A stretch of 64,000 bases of DNA from Bradyrhizobium yuanmingense (GTDB taxonomy: Bacteria > Pseudomonadota > Alphaproteobacteria > Rhizobiales > Xanthobacteraceae): positions 558,001 through 622,000 of the forward strand of contig NZ_FMAE01000004.1 of the NCBI RefSeq assembly GCF_900094575.1, in the 5' to 3' direction. Shown here piece after piece: positions 17,112 to 24,302 of this stretch. Within the stretch, counting starts at the first letter, position 1, and each line of letters starts with the position of its first letter. A model generated the notes under the pieces. The model ran no database searches, was not told where the DNA came from, and saw only the letters and a program-made list of their open reading frames with translations. The position numbers were made by a program, and so were the translations under genes.

Positions 17112-17792
17112 CTACACCCGGCCACCGACCGGGATCAGGGCGCCCGTGACGCCGCTCGCGGCATCGCTGGCGAGGAACAGGATGACTTCGGCGAGCTCCT
17201 GCGGCGTCACCCATTTGGAAAAGTCGGCTTTCGGCATGTCGGCGCGGTTGGCCGCGGTGTCGATGATCGAGGGCAGCACCGCGTTGACGGTAACCTTGCC
17301 CTTCCACTCGTTTGCGAGGGCCTCGGTCAGGCGATGCACGCCGGCTTTCGACGCGGCATAGGGGCCCATCCCGTTGCCGGCCTGCAGTGCGCCCATGGCG
17401 CCGATATTGACGATGCGGCCGGCCTTGGACTTGGCAAGGTGCGGCAACGCCGCACGCGAGGCGTTGAGCGCGGTCAGCACGTTCAGCGCATGCATGCGCT
17501 GCCACGTCGCGATATCGCCGTCGCCGACGGTCTCGAAGGCAAAGCCGCCGGCGATGTTGATCAATGCGTCGAGCCGGCCGAAATGCTTTGCCGCCGCATC
17601 GACGGCCGTTTTCGCCTGCGCTGGGTCGGACAGGTCGACGCCCCCGATGTCGATGTGGTCAGCGCTTGCGGCGGTTTGCGAAGGTGCGTGATCGATGCCG
17701 GCCACGCGCGCGCCGCGTACCAGCGCCGTTTCTGCGACCACCTTGCCGAGCGCGCCGCGTGCGCCCGTCACGATCAAGATCTTGCCTTGCAT
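17112..17792 (-). CDS. SDR family oxidoreductase with atypical active site
   Basis: A 226-residue Rossmann-fold reductase. The cofactor loop is TGARGALG (residues 9-16), the NAG-equivalent is NIAGG (79-83), and Tyr145 and Lys149 of YxxxK are in GPYAASK. The position 13 residues before Tyr145, normally the catalytic Ser, is Ala132 in NIGAMGAL. This makes the active site incomplete by the classic rule, although some SDR subgroups share it. It is 24 bp downstream of the tyrosine phosphatase on the same strand and probably co-transcribed. Confidence 0.85.
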   Translation of the reverse strand: MQGKILIVTGARGALGKVVAETALVRGARVAGIDHAPSQTAASADHIDIGGVDLSDPAQAKTAVDAAAKHFGRLDALINIAGGFAFETVGDGDIATWQRMHALNVLTALNASRAALPHLAKSKAGRIVNIGAMGALQAGNGMGPYAASKAGVHRLTEALANEWKGKVTVNAVLPSIIDTAANRADMPKADFSKWVTPQELAEVILFLASDAASGVTGALIPVGGRV

Positions 17793-17816
17793 GATCGTTC
17801 TCCCGGCACAGCCGCC

Positions 17817-18575
17817 CTATGCTTGCAGATAGCGCGCCTTCAGCGCGTCTCGTTCTGCTGTGCCCAACTTGAGCCCGTCACGCAAATAGGTTTCGAGATC
17901 GCCATATTCGCTGCCGACCGCTTCGAAAGCGGCCGCAAGGTACGAGGCCTCGACGCTGCCGATCGCGTCGAGGACGTCGGCGGGCAGATCGAAGACGTTC
18001 GACGGGTCGCGCTTGTAGTGCCGGTTGGTCAAGAGATAATCCTCGGCAATGACCTCGTCCGCCACGCCGAGCGCATGCAGGATCAGCGCGCTGGCGAAGC
18101 CGGTGCGGTCCTTGCCGGCGGTGCAGTGAATCACGAGCGGCGCGCGATCTTCCAGCAAATGACCGAACAGCGCGCGGAAGCTGTGCGTGTTGTGGCGCAC
18201 ATAATTGCGATAGGACTCGCGCATGAGCTCGAGCGCCACGGCCGCGGTCAGCGTGCCCTTCGCGAGCTCGGCGCGCAGCCCGGCCACGACGGTCGGTTCG
18301 ATCGGCAGCGAATGCACCGTGATCTCGTCCACGACGCAGATGCCGGCCGCGCGCTCCTCCAAGCCACGGAAATCGAACGCGCTGCGCACGCCCAACGCGC
18401 GGACGACCTCGATGTCGGCAGCGGTAAGCTGGCCGAGATGGTTGGAGCGGAAGATGTGTCGCCAGCGTGTGGTGCGGCCATCAATGGTCGGGTAGCCGCC
18501 GAGGTCGCGGAAATTGCTCGCACCTTGCAGGGCGAGATGGCGGGCAGGGGAGTCCTTCAGGGAGGAGTCTTGCAT
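17817..18575 (-). CDS. Tyrosine/serine-type protein phosphatase (DSP-like)
   Basis: A 252-residue cysteine phosphatase. I start at ATG 18575, where GGAG is not seen but the conserved N-terminus begins (LQGASNFRDLGGYPT); the longer open frame overlaps the divergent gene. The catalytic loop is HCTAGKDRTG, with Cys151 and Arg157, in the lineage of bacterial phosphatases related to phosphoinositide/tyrosine enzymes. The substrate is unknown. It is divergent from the MliC-like gene (72 bp apart). Confidence 0.87.
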   Translation of the reverse strand: MQDSSLKDSPARHLALQGASNFRDLGGYPTIDGRTTRWRHIFRSNHLGQLTAADIEVVRALGVRSAFDFRGLEERAAGICVVDEITVHSLPIEPTVVAGLRAELAKGTLTAAVALELMRESYRNYVRHNTHSFRALFGHLLEDRAPLVIHCTAGKDRTGFASALILHALGVADEVIAEDYLLTNRHYKRDPSNVFDLPADVLDAIGSVEASYLAAAFEAVGSEYGDLETYLRDGLKLGTAERDALKARYLQA

Positions 18576-18647
18576 GGGATCAGCTTGGGTTATGGTTCCA
18601 CCGGATGCACGTTTGGCGTCCTTGCGGTCTATTACAGGGGGGCGATC

Positions 18648-18974
18648 ATGGGCCGGCACAAGGCCATTGTTTTGACGGTCAGCATGCTGGCGGGCGCAAT
18701 GCTCGGTGCGCGGCAGGCCGATGCGCAGACCTTCCAGACCTACCGCTGCGCCGATGGTACGCAGTTCATCCTGGGCTTTTATGACTACGACAAACGGGCC
18801 TTCGTCCAGATCGATGGCCAGCCGGTGACGCTCGCCAAGCGGCTGGCGGTTTCGGGGACGCGCTATTCGGGGGCGGGAGTCACGCTGAGGATTCCCAAGA
18901 CCGGGCCCGCTACGGTCAAGCACCTGAAGCGGCCGGTTACGGCCTGCGCGGTGGTCGAAAAGCCCGGGATCTAG
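18648..18974 (+). CDS. MliC-like secreted protein (lysozyme-inhibitor fold)
   Basis: A 108-residue protein from ATG 18648 (GGGGGG upstream). The signal peptide is IVLTVSMLAGAMLGARQADA. The mature part fits the MliC/PliC pattern: TYRCADGTQFILGF, then VQIDGQPVTLAKRLAVSGTRYSGAGVTLRI, with the two Cys (YRC and TAC) placed to form the family disulfide. There is no lipobox Cys, so it should be free in the periplasm rather than a lipoprotein. MliC homologues inhibit c-type lysozyme. Confidence 0.72.
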   Translation: MGRHKAIVLTVSMLAGAMLGARQADAQTFQTYRCADGTQFILGFYDYDKRAFVQIDGQPVTLAKRLAVSGTRYSGAGVTLRIPKTGPATVKHLKRPVTACAVVEKPGI

Positions 18975-18994
18975 GCGCGGGCGCGCCTGGAATT

Positions 18995-19030
18995 AAAAAG
19001 GGCCGAAACGCCGTTGTTTCGACCCTTTTT
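18995..19030. terminator. Bidirectional hairpin terminator
   Basis: AAAAAGGGCCGAAAC and GTTTCGACCCTTTTT form a stem with loop GCCGTT and only one mismatch. The T run on one strand and A run on the other let it end both the MliC-like gene and the convergent gstI-like gene. Confidence 0.85.
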
Positions 19031-19085
19031 CAAACTGCCGCCGGCCGCTTGCGAAAGCCCGGCACTGTCAGACCAGCAGCTGGCA

Positions 19086-19289
19086 TCAGCGTTCCCATTT
19101 GGGCTTGGCTTCGTCGACCGCATCCTGGTGATACCAGCTGTCGCTGCAGATCGAGACGTTCGCGGGCAGCGAAGCCTGATCGGCGGGAAGGCGGGTCTCG
19201 CCATAGCGGCGTCCGGCGAGGGCCGCACGGCCGCCGACGGGGAATTGGTAGATCTTTGCAGATCCGTGACTCAGACCATTGTTCATCAT
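19086..19289 (-). CDS. gstI: GstI-like small protein (DUF2735), glutamine synthetase II translation inhibitor homologue
   Basis: A 67-residue protein starting at ATG 19289, which has AAGGAG seven bases upstream (the next codon is also ATG). The core HGSAKIYQFPVGGRAALAGRR matches DUF2735. In Rhizobium leguminosarum the family member GstI, encoded next to glnII, lowers GSII synthesis at translation. Here the gene is likewise divergent from glnII with 539 bp between starts. The acidic/aromatic C-terminus (SDSWYHQDAVDEAKPKWER) is unexplained. Function is assigned by homology and location only. Confidence 0.78.
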   Translation of the reverse strand: MMNNGLSHGSAKIYQFPVGGRAALAGRRYGETRLPADQASLPANVSICSDSWYHQDAVDEAKPKWER

Positions 19290-19722
19290 TGCGATTCTCC
19301 TTGGTCGAAGCGCCTTGGCCTCCATGGTGCGCCCGACTCGTTCGATTGTGGTTACTGGAATCCCCATATCGGCCGCTCATCCCCGATTGGAAAGTGCTGA
19401 AAAGGAAATCAGTTTCCGCTCAATTTGTAGGCAGGAAGCCTTCTGCATCCTCCAAGGCACGCTACCGCTGACCAACGCGTGGGCCATTCCGAAGGTTGCT
19501 GAGGAGGGGTGGGGGAGTTTGCGAAAGTTACCGGACGTTGATGCGCGTTTCATCGGCAATGCGCGGTCGGCGTCCGCTGCTTCTAAATCAGGCGTTTTCC
19601 GCCGGATTTTTGCAGCGCAGCTTCGGGCCAAGGTGCGCGGCTATGACGCACGGTGCCGTGGAGGGCCCGTCTGTGGCGAAGAGGAGGCGGAAGCGGTGGA
19701 AAACCGCCCGTACTGCGGCCTT

Positions 19723-19739
19723 TTGGCACGCGAAATGCT
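19723..19739 (+). promoter_or_regulatory. Sigma-54 (-24/-12) promoter of glnII
   Basis: TTGGCACGCGAAATGCT carries the invariant GG (19725-19726) and GC (19737-19738) at the spacing required for RpoN, against consensus TGGCACG-N4-TTGC. Transcription should start near 19749-19750, giving a leader of about 80 bases. A -24/-12 promoter for glnII is established in Bradyrhizobium. I did not find a convincing NtrC enhancer by eye in 19290-19720. Confidence 0.8.
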
Positions 19740-19778
19740 TGGGAAAGGCTGGCCGATGATGGCCGGGTACAAACGTGC

Positions 19779-19798
19779 GGGGGCCCTCCCGGGCCCCC
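19779..19798 (+). promoter_or_regulatory. Strong GC hairpin in the glnII leader
   Basis: GGGGGCCC (19779-19786), loop TCCC and GGGCCCCC (19791-19798) give eight consecutive G-C pairs about 30 bases before the glnII start codon. No U tract follows, so it is not an intrinsic terminator. The ribosome site AGAGAGG (19818-19824) lies outside the stem. A role in translational control or mRNA stability is likely. Confidence 0.7.
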
Positions 19799-19828
19799 AA
19801 CCTTTCGCATCATCTACAGAGAGGCTCA

Positions 19829-20863
19829 ATGACCAAGTACAAGCTCGAGTACATCTGGCTCGACGGATATACGCCGACTCCGAACTTGCGCGGCAAAACT
19901 CAGATCAAGGAATTCGCGTCGTTCCCGACGCTCGAGCAGCTTCCGCTCTGGGGCTTCGACGGCTCCTCCACCCAGCAGGCCGAAGGCCACAGCTCCGATT
20001 GCGTGCTGAAGCCGGTCGCGGTGTTTCCGGACGGTGCGCGCACCAACGGCGTGCTGGTGATGTGCGAAGTCATGATGCCCGATGGCAAGACCCCGCATCC
20101 GTCCAACAAGCGCGCCACCATCCTGGACGATTCCGGCGCCTGGTTCGGCTTCGAGCAGGAATACTTCTTCTACAAGGACGGCCGTCCGCTCGGCTTCCCG
20201 ACCGCCGGCTATCCCGCGCCGCAAGGCCCGTACTACACCGGCGTCGGCTACTCGAACGTCGGCGACGTCGCCCGCAAGATCGTCGAAGAGCATCTCGACC
20301 TGTGCTTGGCTGCCGGCATCAACCATGAAGGCATCAACGCGGAAGTCGCCAAGGGCCAGTGGGAATTCCAGATCTTCGGCAAGGGCTCCAAGACCGCTGC
20401 CGACCAGATGTGGATGGCCCGCTACCTGATGCTGCGCCTCACCGAGAAGTACGGCATCGACATCGAATTCCACTGCAAGCCGCTCGGCGACACCGACTGG
20501 AACGGCTCAGGCATGCACGCCAACTTCTCGACCGCCTATATGCGCGAAGTCGGCGGCAAGGAGTATTTCGAGGCGCTGATGGCCGCCTTCGAGAAGAACC
20601 TGATGGACCACATCGCCGTCTACGGCCCGGACAACGACAAGCGTCTGACCGGCAAGCACGAGACCGCGCCGTGGAACAAGTTCAGCTACGGCGTTGCCGA
20701 TCGCGGCGCCTCGATCCGCGTTCCGCACTCCTTCGTCAACAACGGCTACAAGGGCTATCTGGAAGACCGCCGTCCGAACTCGCAAGGCGACCCCTACCAG
20801 ATCGCTTCGCAGATCCTGAAGACGATCTCGTCCGTGCCGACCGACAAGAAGGCCGCGGCCTAA
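19829..20863 (+). CDS. glnII: Glutamine synthetase type II
   Basis: A 344-residue cytosolic enzyme that makes glutamine from glutamate, ammonia and ATP. It is the short eukaryote-like GSII, not the 470-residue GSI: it begins KLEYIWLDGYTPTPNLRGKT and has LWGFDGSSTQQAEGHSSD, FGFEQEYFFYKDG, the metal/substrate segments INHEGINAEVAKGQWEFQI and WNGSGMHANFST, and SIRVPHSF. The adenylylation loop of GSI is absent, as expected. ATG 19829 has AGAGAGG four bases upstream. It is monocistronic, between a sigma-54 promoter and a perfect terminator. Confidence 0.97.
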   Translation: MTKYKLEYIWLDGYTPTPNLRGKTQIKEFASFPTLEQLPLWGFDGSSTQQAEGHSSDCVLKPVAVFPDGARTNGVLVMCEVMMPDGKTPHPSNKRATILDDSGAWFGFEQEYFFYKDGRPLGFPTAGYPAPQGPYYTGVGYSNVGDVARKIVEEHLDLCLAAGINHEGINAEVAKGQWEFQIFGKGSKTAADQMWMARYLMLRLTEKYGIDIEFHCKPLGDTDWNGSGMHANFSTAYMREVGGKEYFEALMAAFEKNLMDHIAVYGPDNDKRLTGKHETAPWNKFSYGVADRGASIRVPHSFVNNGYKGYLEDRRPNSQGDPYQIASQILKTISSVPTDKKAAA

Positions 20864-20907
20864 GATCCTCCCGGCCCGGGCTGGGGGCTGGCCCGGGTTG
20901 GCTTGCA

Positions 20908-20940
20908 ATCCGCCGGAGCGAAGGCTCCGGCGGATTTTTT
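20908..20940 (+). terminator. Rho-independent terminator of glnII
   Basis: ATCCGCCGGAGC (20908-20919), loop GAAG and GCTCCGGCGGAT (20924-20935) form a perfect 12-bp stem followed by a run of T to 20940. A weaker CCCGGGC hairpin lies just before it. Confidence 0.93.
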
Positions 20941-21049
20941 GCATTTTGATGATCCCAAGACACCCGGCGCTGCGCCGCGAAACTTGTCCATCGCCGCCGA
21001 AAGCGGGATAGAGTGCATCTGGATGCGCGCAGGGCCGGGGACACGGCTG

Positions 21050-21751
21050 GTGATTGAAGGCTTCTACAAAGTGAGATTTCAGCTCGGCGATACCGTCGGC
21101 CGAAGCGTGATGCATGCCGGCGAAGGCAAGATGCTCGGCGGCAATTCGGCCTTCGCCCATATCGGCAGCTACGAGAAGACGGGCAGCGGCGTCGACATCG
21201 TGATCAAGACCGTCCGCCATAATCCCGATCCGAGCTACCGCGCCATGGCCGGCACCGACGATGCAACCCTGATCGCGAAGGGCTGGGCCGACGGCGATCT
21301 CTATCGCTTCAAAGGCGAGCTCAAGGAGCTGCCGGGCGTTCCGTTTCAGTCGCTGATGACGCCGATCACGGACGAGGAGGTGCCGATCGCCGGCGGCGTC
21401 GGCGAAGCCGGCATCAGCGACGGTCTCTACTCCATCCATTTGCGCATGCTCGACGGCCTCGACGGCGGACTGACCGGAGTGATGCTGCTCAACCAGGGCC
21501 GCATCCTCGGCGGCGATGCGGCTTTCTACTACCTTGGCAGCTACACCGCCGCGAAGGGACGCTGGAAGGGCCAGATCCTCAACCAGGAGCACACGCCGGC
21601 CAAGGACGATCCGATCTTCGGCGGCCACGAGGTCGGCATCGGCTTCTCCGGCAGCTATGACGCGGAGCAGGCGGTGCTGGAGGCAACCGCGCTGGCCGGC
21701 AAGCGGAGCTTGCGCCTGACCGCAGCGCTCAAGCTGATGCATCGCGCCTGA
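21050..21751 (+). CDS. Tandem GrlR-like domain protein, copy 1
   Basis: A 233-residue protein (GTG start at 21050, AGGG/GGGGA upstream; ATG 21023 would add nine residues). It consists of two GrlR-like beta-barrel repeats: residues about 1-105 (FYKVRFQLGD...KMLGGNSAFAHIGSYE) and about 120-233 (LYSIHLRMLDGLDGG...RILGGDAAFYYLGSYT). GrlR is the E. coli LEE type III secretion negative regulator, but homologues in rhizobia are free of any LEE and their role is unknown. A paralogue with the same architecture lies at 23501-24205. Confidence 0.75.
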   Translation: MIEGFYKVRFQLGDTVGRSVMHAGEGKMLGGNSAFAHIGSYEKTGSGVDIVIKTVRHNPDPSYRAMAGTDDATLIAKGWADGDLYRFKGELKELPGVPFQSLMTPITDEEVPIAGGVGEAGISDGLYSIHLRMLDGLDGGLTGVMLLNQGRILGGDAAFYYLGSYTAAKGRWKGQILNQEHTPAKDDPIFGGHEVGIGFSGSYDAEQAVLEATALAGKRSLRLTAALKLMHRA

Positions 21752-21820
21752 GCCACCCATCGCAGACGCGAACCGACTTGAGCCTTGAATTTGCCGGGCC
21801 ACAGACGCAACGTGACGATC

Positions 21821-22642
21821 ATGCGGACTTTCCTCCTTGCCATGCTCTTTGCGCTCGCCGCGCCCCTGACGGCGCAGGCGCAATCAGCCGATCTCGTGTT
21901 GTGCGACCGTCTTGCCGCCGATCCCAGCGATCCCGACAAGCCGGGCGACGTGAAGGGCGTCGCGGAGATCGCTTCCGCCGACATCGCGACCGCGGTCAAG
22001 TTCTGCAAGCAGGCGGCAAACGCCTCGCGCCGCGCGATGTTCGAGCTCGGGCGCGCTTACGCGGCGAACCGGCAGACCGCTGAGGCGATCGCTGCCTGGC
22101 GCAAGGCGGCCGACAAGGGATCGAGTGCGGCGATGGTCGAGCTCGGTGTTACCTACGCCACCGGCTCGGGCGTCGCCAAGGACGAGGCGCAGGCGCGTAA
22201 GCTTTTCGAGAAGGCGGCGCAGGCCGGCAACCCGCGCGGCGTCAGCAATCTCGCAGCGCTCGGTAGCGCAGGTGGCGCCGCGCCGGCCGATCCCGCCCAA
22301 GCCCGTGCGCTGCTCGGCAAGGCCGCCGAGACCAATGCGGAAGCGCAGTACCAGCTCGGCCTGATGTTGTCTGAAGGCGATGGCGGCGCAAAGGACGATG
22401 TCGCGGCGCGCGCGCTGTTCGAGAAGGCGGCGGCGCAAAACCATCCAGGCGCGCTGGAGCGGATGGGCGCCTTCGCGCAGGAGGGGCGCGGCGGTGCGAA
22501 GGACAAGGACGCCGCAAAGGCCTACTACGAGCGCGCCGCCGCGCTCGGCGACGAGGATGCCAAGAAGGCGCTGGAGCGCATTCGCTGTCCCTATGCGATC
22601 AAGGACAAGCAGGGCAGGCTGGTCACCACGCTGTGCTTCTAA
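21821..22642 (+). CDS. Secreted Sel1/TPR-repeat protein
   Basis: A 273-residue protein starting at ATG 21821, where a signal peptide begins (TFLLAMLFALAAPLTAQAQ). It then carries at least four Sel1-like repeats: AMFELGRAYAANRQTAEAIAAWRKAAD, AMVELGVTYATGSGVAKDEAQARKLFEKAA, AQYQLGLMLSEGDGGAKDDVAARALFEKAA and ALERMGAFAQEGRGGAKDKDAAKAYYERAA. Such solenoids act as protein-protein scaffolds, often in envelope signalling. Two Cys pairs may form disulfides. No partner is suggested by the neighbours. Confidence 0.85.
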   Translation: MRTFLLAMLFALAAPLTAQAQSADLVLCDRLAADPSDPDKPGDVKGVAEIASADIATAVKFCKQAANASRRAMFELGRAYAANRQTAEAIAAWRKAADKGSSAAMVELGVTYATGSGVAKDEAQARKLFEKAAQAGNPRGVSNLAALGSAGGAAPADPAQARALLGKAAETNAEAQYQLGLMLSEGDGGAKDDVAARALFEKAAAQNHPGALERMGAFAQEGRGGAKDKDAAKAYYERAAALGDEDAKKALERIRCPYAIKDKQGRLVTTLCF

Positions 22643-22740
22643 AGCGCGATGCGATCAGGATGAATCGTCATCGCGCTTTAGCCTATTGTTTGAGCATGAT
22701 CTTTTCGGAAAACCGCTTCACACTTTTCCGGATCATGCTC
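22641..22740. repeat. Two adjacent rhizobial-type palindromic repeats
   Basis: The first (22641-22679) has arms AAAGCGCGATG/CATCGCGCTTT. The second (22692-22740) begins GAGCATGATC and ends GATCATGCTC, with an inner TTTTCGGAAAA/TTTTCCG symmetry. Both kinds are widespread between genes in Bradyrhizobium and relatives. Between two convergent genes, they may terminate transcription. The end of the second recurs at 50927-50940. Confidence 0.8.
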
Positions 22741-22744
22741 TAGT

Positions 22745-23197
22745 TCACTTCATGTAGTAGGCGAGATCGTTGCGGGCATCGCGGTAGGTGGTCTCGAGAT
22801 AATGCGGATATTTCCGCGCGGCCTGTTTCACCGCGCGCGCCACGCAATCCTCGAAATCGCCGTTCCAGTCGAAGTGCTTGTTGTAGGCGTCTTCGAATTT
22901 GACCGCCGTGATGATGGCTTGCCGGATCGCCTGATCGTCGGCGCGCGGATGAGCGCGCTTCACATAGCCGAACATCGGCCCTTCATGGGCGTGGGCGCGT
23001 TCATGGCGGTACTGGATGATGAATTCCTCCGGCGAGAAGGTGCGATTGACCCGCACCTCTTCGGCGGTGGGGCGGCCCGCGATGGCCTCCAGGCGGTAGC
23101 GTTGGCGCCAGAGCGCGTAGGCGGCATCGAGCAGCGGCTGCTTCGCGGCGCCGGCGATGATCGCGCTGAGCTCGTCCTCGGCTGATTGCGTGTCCAT
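22745..23197 (-). CDS. Conserved hypothetical protein (150 aa)
   Basis: A soluble protein, started at ATG 23197 (MDTQSAEDEL); the open frame extends 28 codons further but gains low-complexity Arg/Pro sequence. Noticeable features are an aromatic/Arg-rich middle (ALWRQRYRLEAIAGRPTAEE, EEFIIQYRHERAHAHEGPMFGYV) and a helical C-terminus with Asp/Cys (HFDWNGDFEDCVARAVKQAARKYPHYLETTYRD). No domain recognised. It converges with the Sel1 gene across the repeat pair. Confidence 0.65.
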   Translation of the reverse strand: MDTQSAEDELSAIIAGAAKQPLLDAAYALWRQRYRLEAIAGRPTAEEVRVNRTFSPEEFIIQYRHERAHAHEGPMFGYVKRAHPRADDQAIRQAIITAVKFEDAYNKHFDWNGDFEDCVARAVKQAARKYPHYLETTYRDARNDLAYYMK

Positions 23198-23352
23198 GCG
23201 CGATTGGTCGTGCGTCCGTGGGGGCAGGTTCGAGCCTGGCACCGGTCGGCCGAGGAGCTTTTTTCGGAGGCCGGCAAACAAACCTCCAAAACGACCCCAT
23301 GCACAGTAGCCAAGTCCCTGAAATCATTGACTGCGGGTTTTACGAAGTGAAG

Positions 23353-23372
23353 TTTTGACCCGTCGGGCAAAA
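23353..23372. repeat. Short palindrome TTTTG-CCCG-CGGG-CAAAA
   Basis: TTTTGACCCGTCGGGCAAAA lies in the 303-bp gap 23198-23500, which holds no gene that I can support. It is symmetric except at one base and the centre. I recall the word CCCGTCGGGCAAAA as frequent in Bradyrhizobium intergenic DNA. It could serve as a protein site or part of the promoter of the GrlR-like gene 130 bp downstream. Confidence 0.5.
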
Positions 23373-23500
23373 CAGGGGCATAATGGCATCACGGCGGGCG
23401 GAGGTCCCCGGGGTGGCGATGCGCGCAAAAGCCGATGGCTTCGCTGTGGCGTCGGTGCTAGGTAGCCCGCAATTCATTTTCGATTTGCAGGTTCAAGACG

Positions 23501-24205
23501 TTGCTGGACGGGCTCTACAAGGTTGAATACGGCGTCAACGATGGGTTCGGCTGCAGCATCATGTGCCTGCACGACGGAAGGATGCTGGGCGGCAATTCTG
23601 GCTTCGCGCATCTCGGTACCTATGTCGAGCGCGACGGCGAGATCATCGCCCAGGTCATCACCGAGCGGCACAACCTCGACCCCAGCTACAAGCCGCTGAT
23701 GGGCGCCGACGTCGCCTCGATCGGAGCGCGTGGCCGGCTCTACGGCAACCAGATCCGTCTCGAGGGCGGCGCGGACACCATGCCCGGCGCCAGGTTCTGG
23801 GCCAATCTCACGCGCCTCGACGACGAAGGCTTGCCGCCGAGCGGAACGGTCGGACCGGGCGGCATCGCCAACGGGCTCTATGGGATGGGCTTGCGCGCTC
23901 TCGACGGCGTCGATGCTGGACTGTCCGGCGTGATGCTGCTGATCGACGGGCGCATCCTCGGCGGCGATGCGTTCTTCTACTATCTCGGCGCCTATTCCTC
24001 GGCGGACGGCCGCTGGAAGGGCGAGATGCTGAACCAGGAGCACACGCCGGCGAAAGGCGAGAACCCGGTGTTCGGCGGCCTCGAGGTCGGCATCGGCTTC
24101 TCCGGGACCTGCACGGAAGACAGCGGCGAGCTCGAAGGCATCGCGCTCGCGGGAAAGCGGAGCGTGCGGCTGACGGCGTCGCTCAAGCTGATGCGAAGAG
24201 CGTAG
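23501..24205 (+). CDS. Tandem GrlR-like domain protein, copy 2
   Basis: A 234-residue paralogue of the protein at 21050-21751, with the same two-repeat plan: first GLYKVEYGVNDGFGCS...RMLGGNSGFAHLGTYV, second GLYGMGLRALDGVDAG...RILGGDAFFYYLGAYS. The C-terminal halves are much closer (LNQEHTPAK, EVGIGFSG, ALAGKRS, LKLM) than the N-terminal ones. The start is a TTG at 23501 that aligns exactly with GTG 21050 of copy 1; no ATG is available. Role unknown. Confidence 0.72.
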   Translation: MLDGLYKVEYGVNDGFGCSIMCLHDGRMLGGNSGFAHLGTYVERDGEIIAQVITERHNLDPSYKPLMGADVASIGARGRLYGNQIRLEGGADTMPGARFWANLTRLDDEGLPPSGTVGPGGIANGLYGMGLRALDGVDAGLSGVMLLIDGRILGGDAFFYYLGAYSSADGRWKGEMLNQEHTPAKGENPVFGGLEVGIGFSGTCTEDSGELEGIALAGKRSVRLTASLKLMRRA

Positions 24206-24302
24206 GGCGCCGATCGTTCTGTCGCGTCTGCTCCGGAGGCGACAATCAAGTCGCGCATCTGGATGTCCGCATTGGGCCATAGGCGCCATTAACCAACCAC
24301 AC

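Noticed and set aside
17097..18647. Very long open frame on the plus strand upstream of the MliC-like gene
   Set aside because: It is the antisense of the SDR and phosphatase genes, which have full motifs; high GC keeps the opposite frame open. Only the part from ATG 18648 is coding.
19640..19670. GCACGGTGC near 19658 as an NtrC enhancer
   Set aside because: NtrC sites need a longer spacer between the GCAC and GTGC halves; here only one base separates them.
19279..20328. 349-codon plus-strand frame across the glnII promoter
   Set aside because: It runs through the sigma-54 promoter and leader into glnII out of frame.
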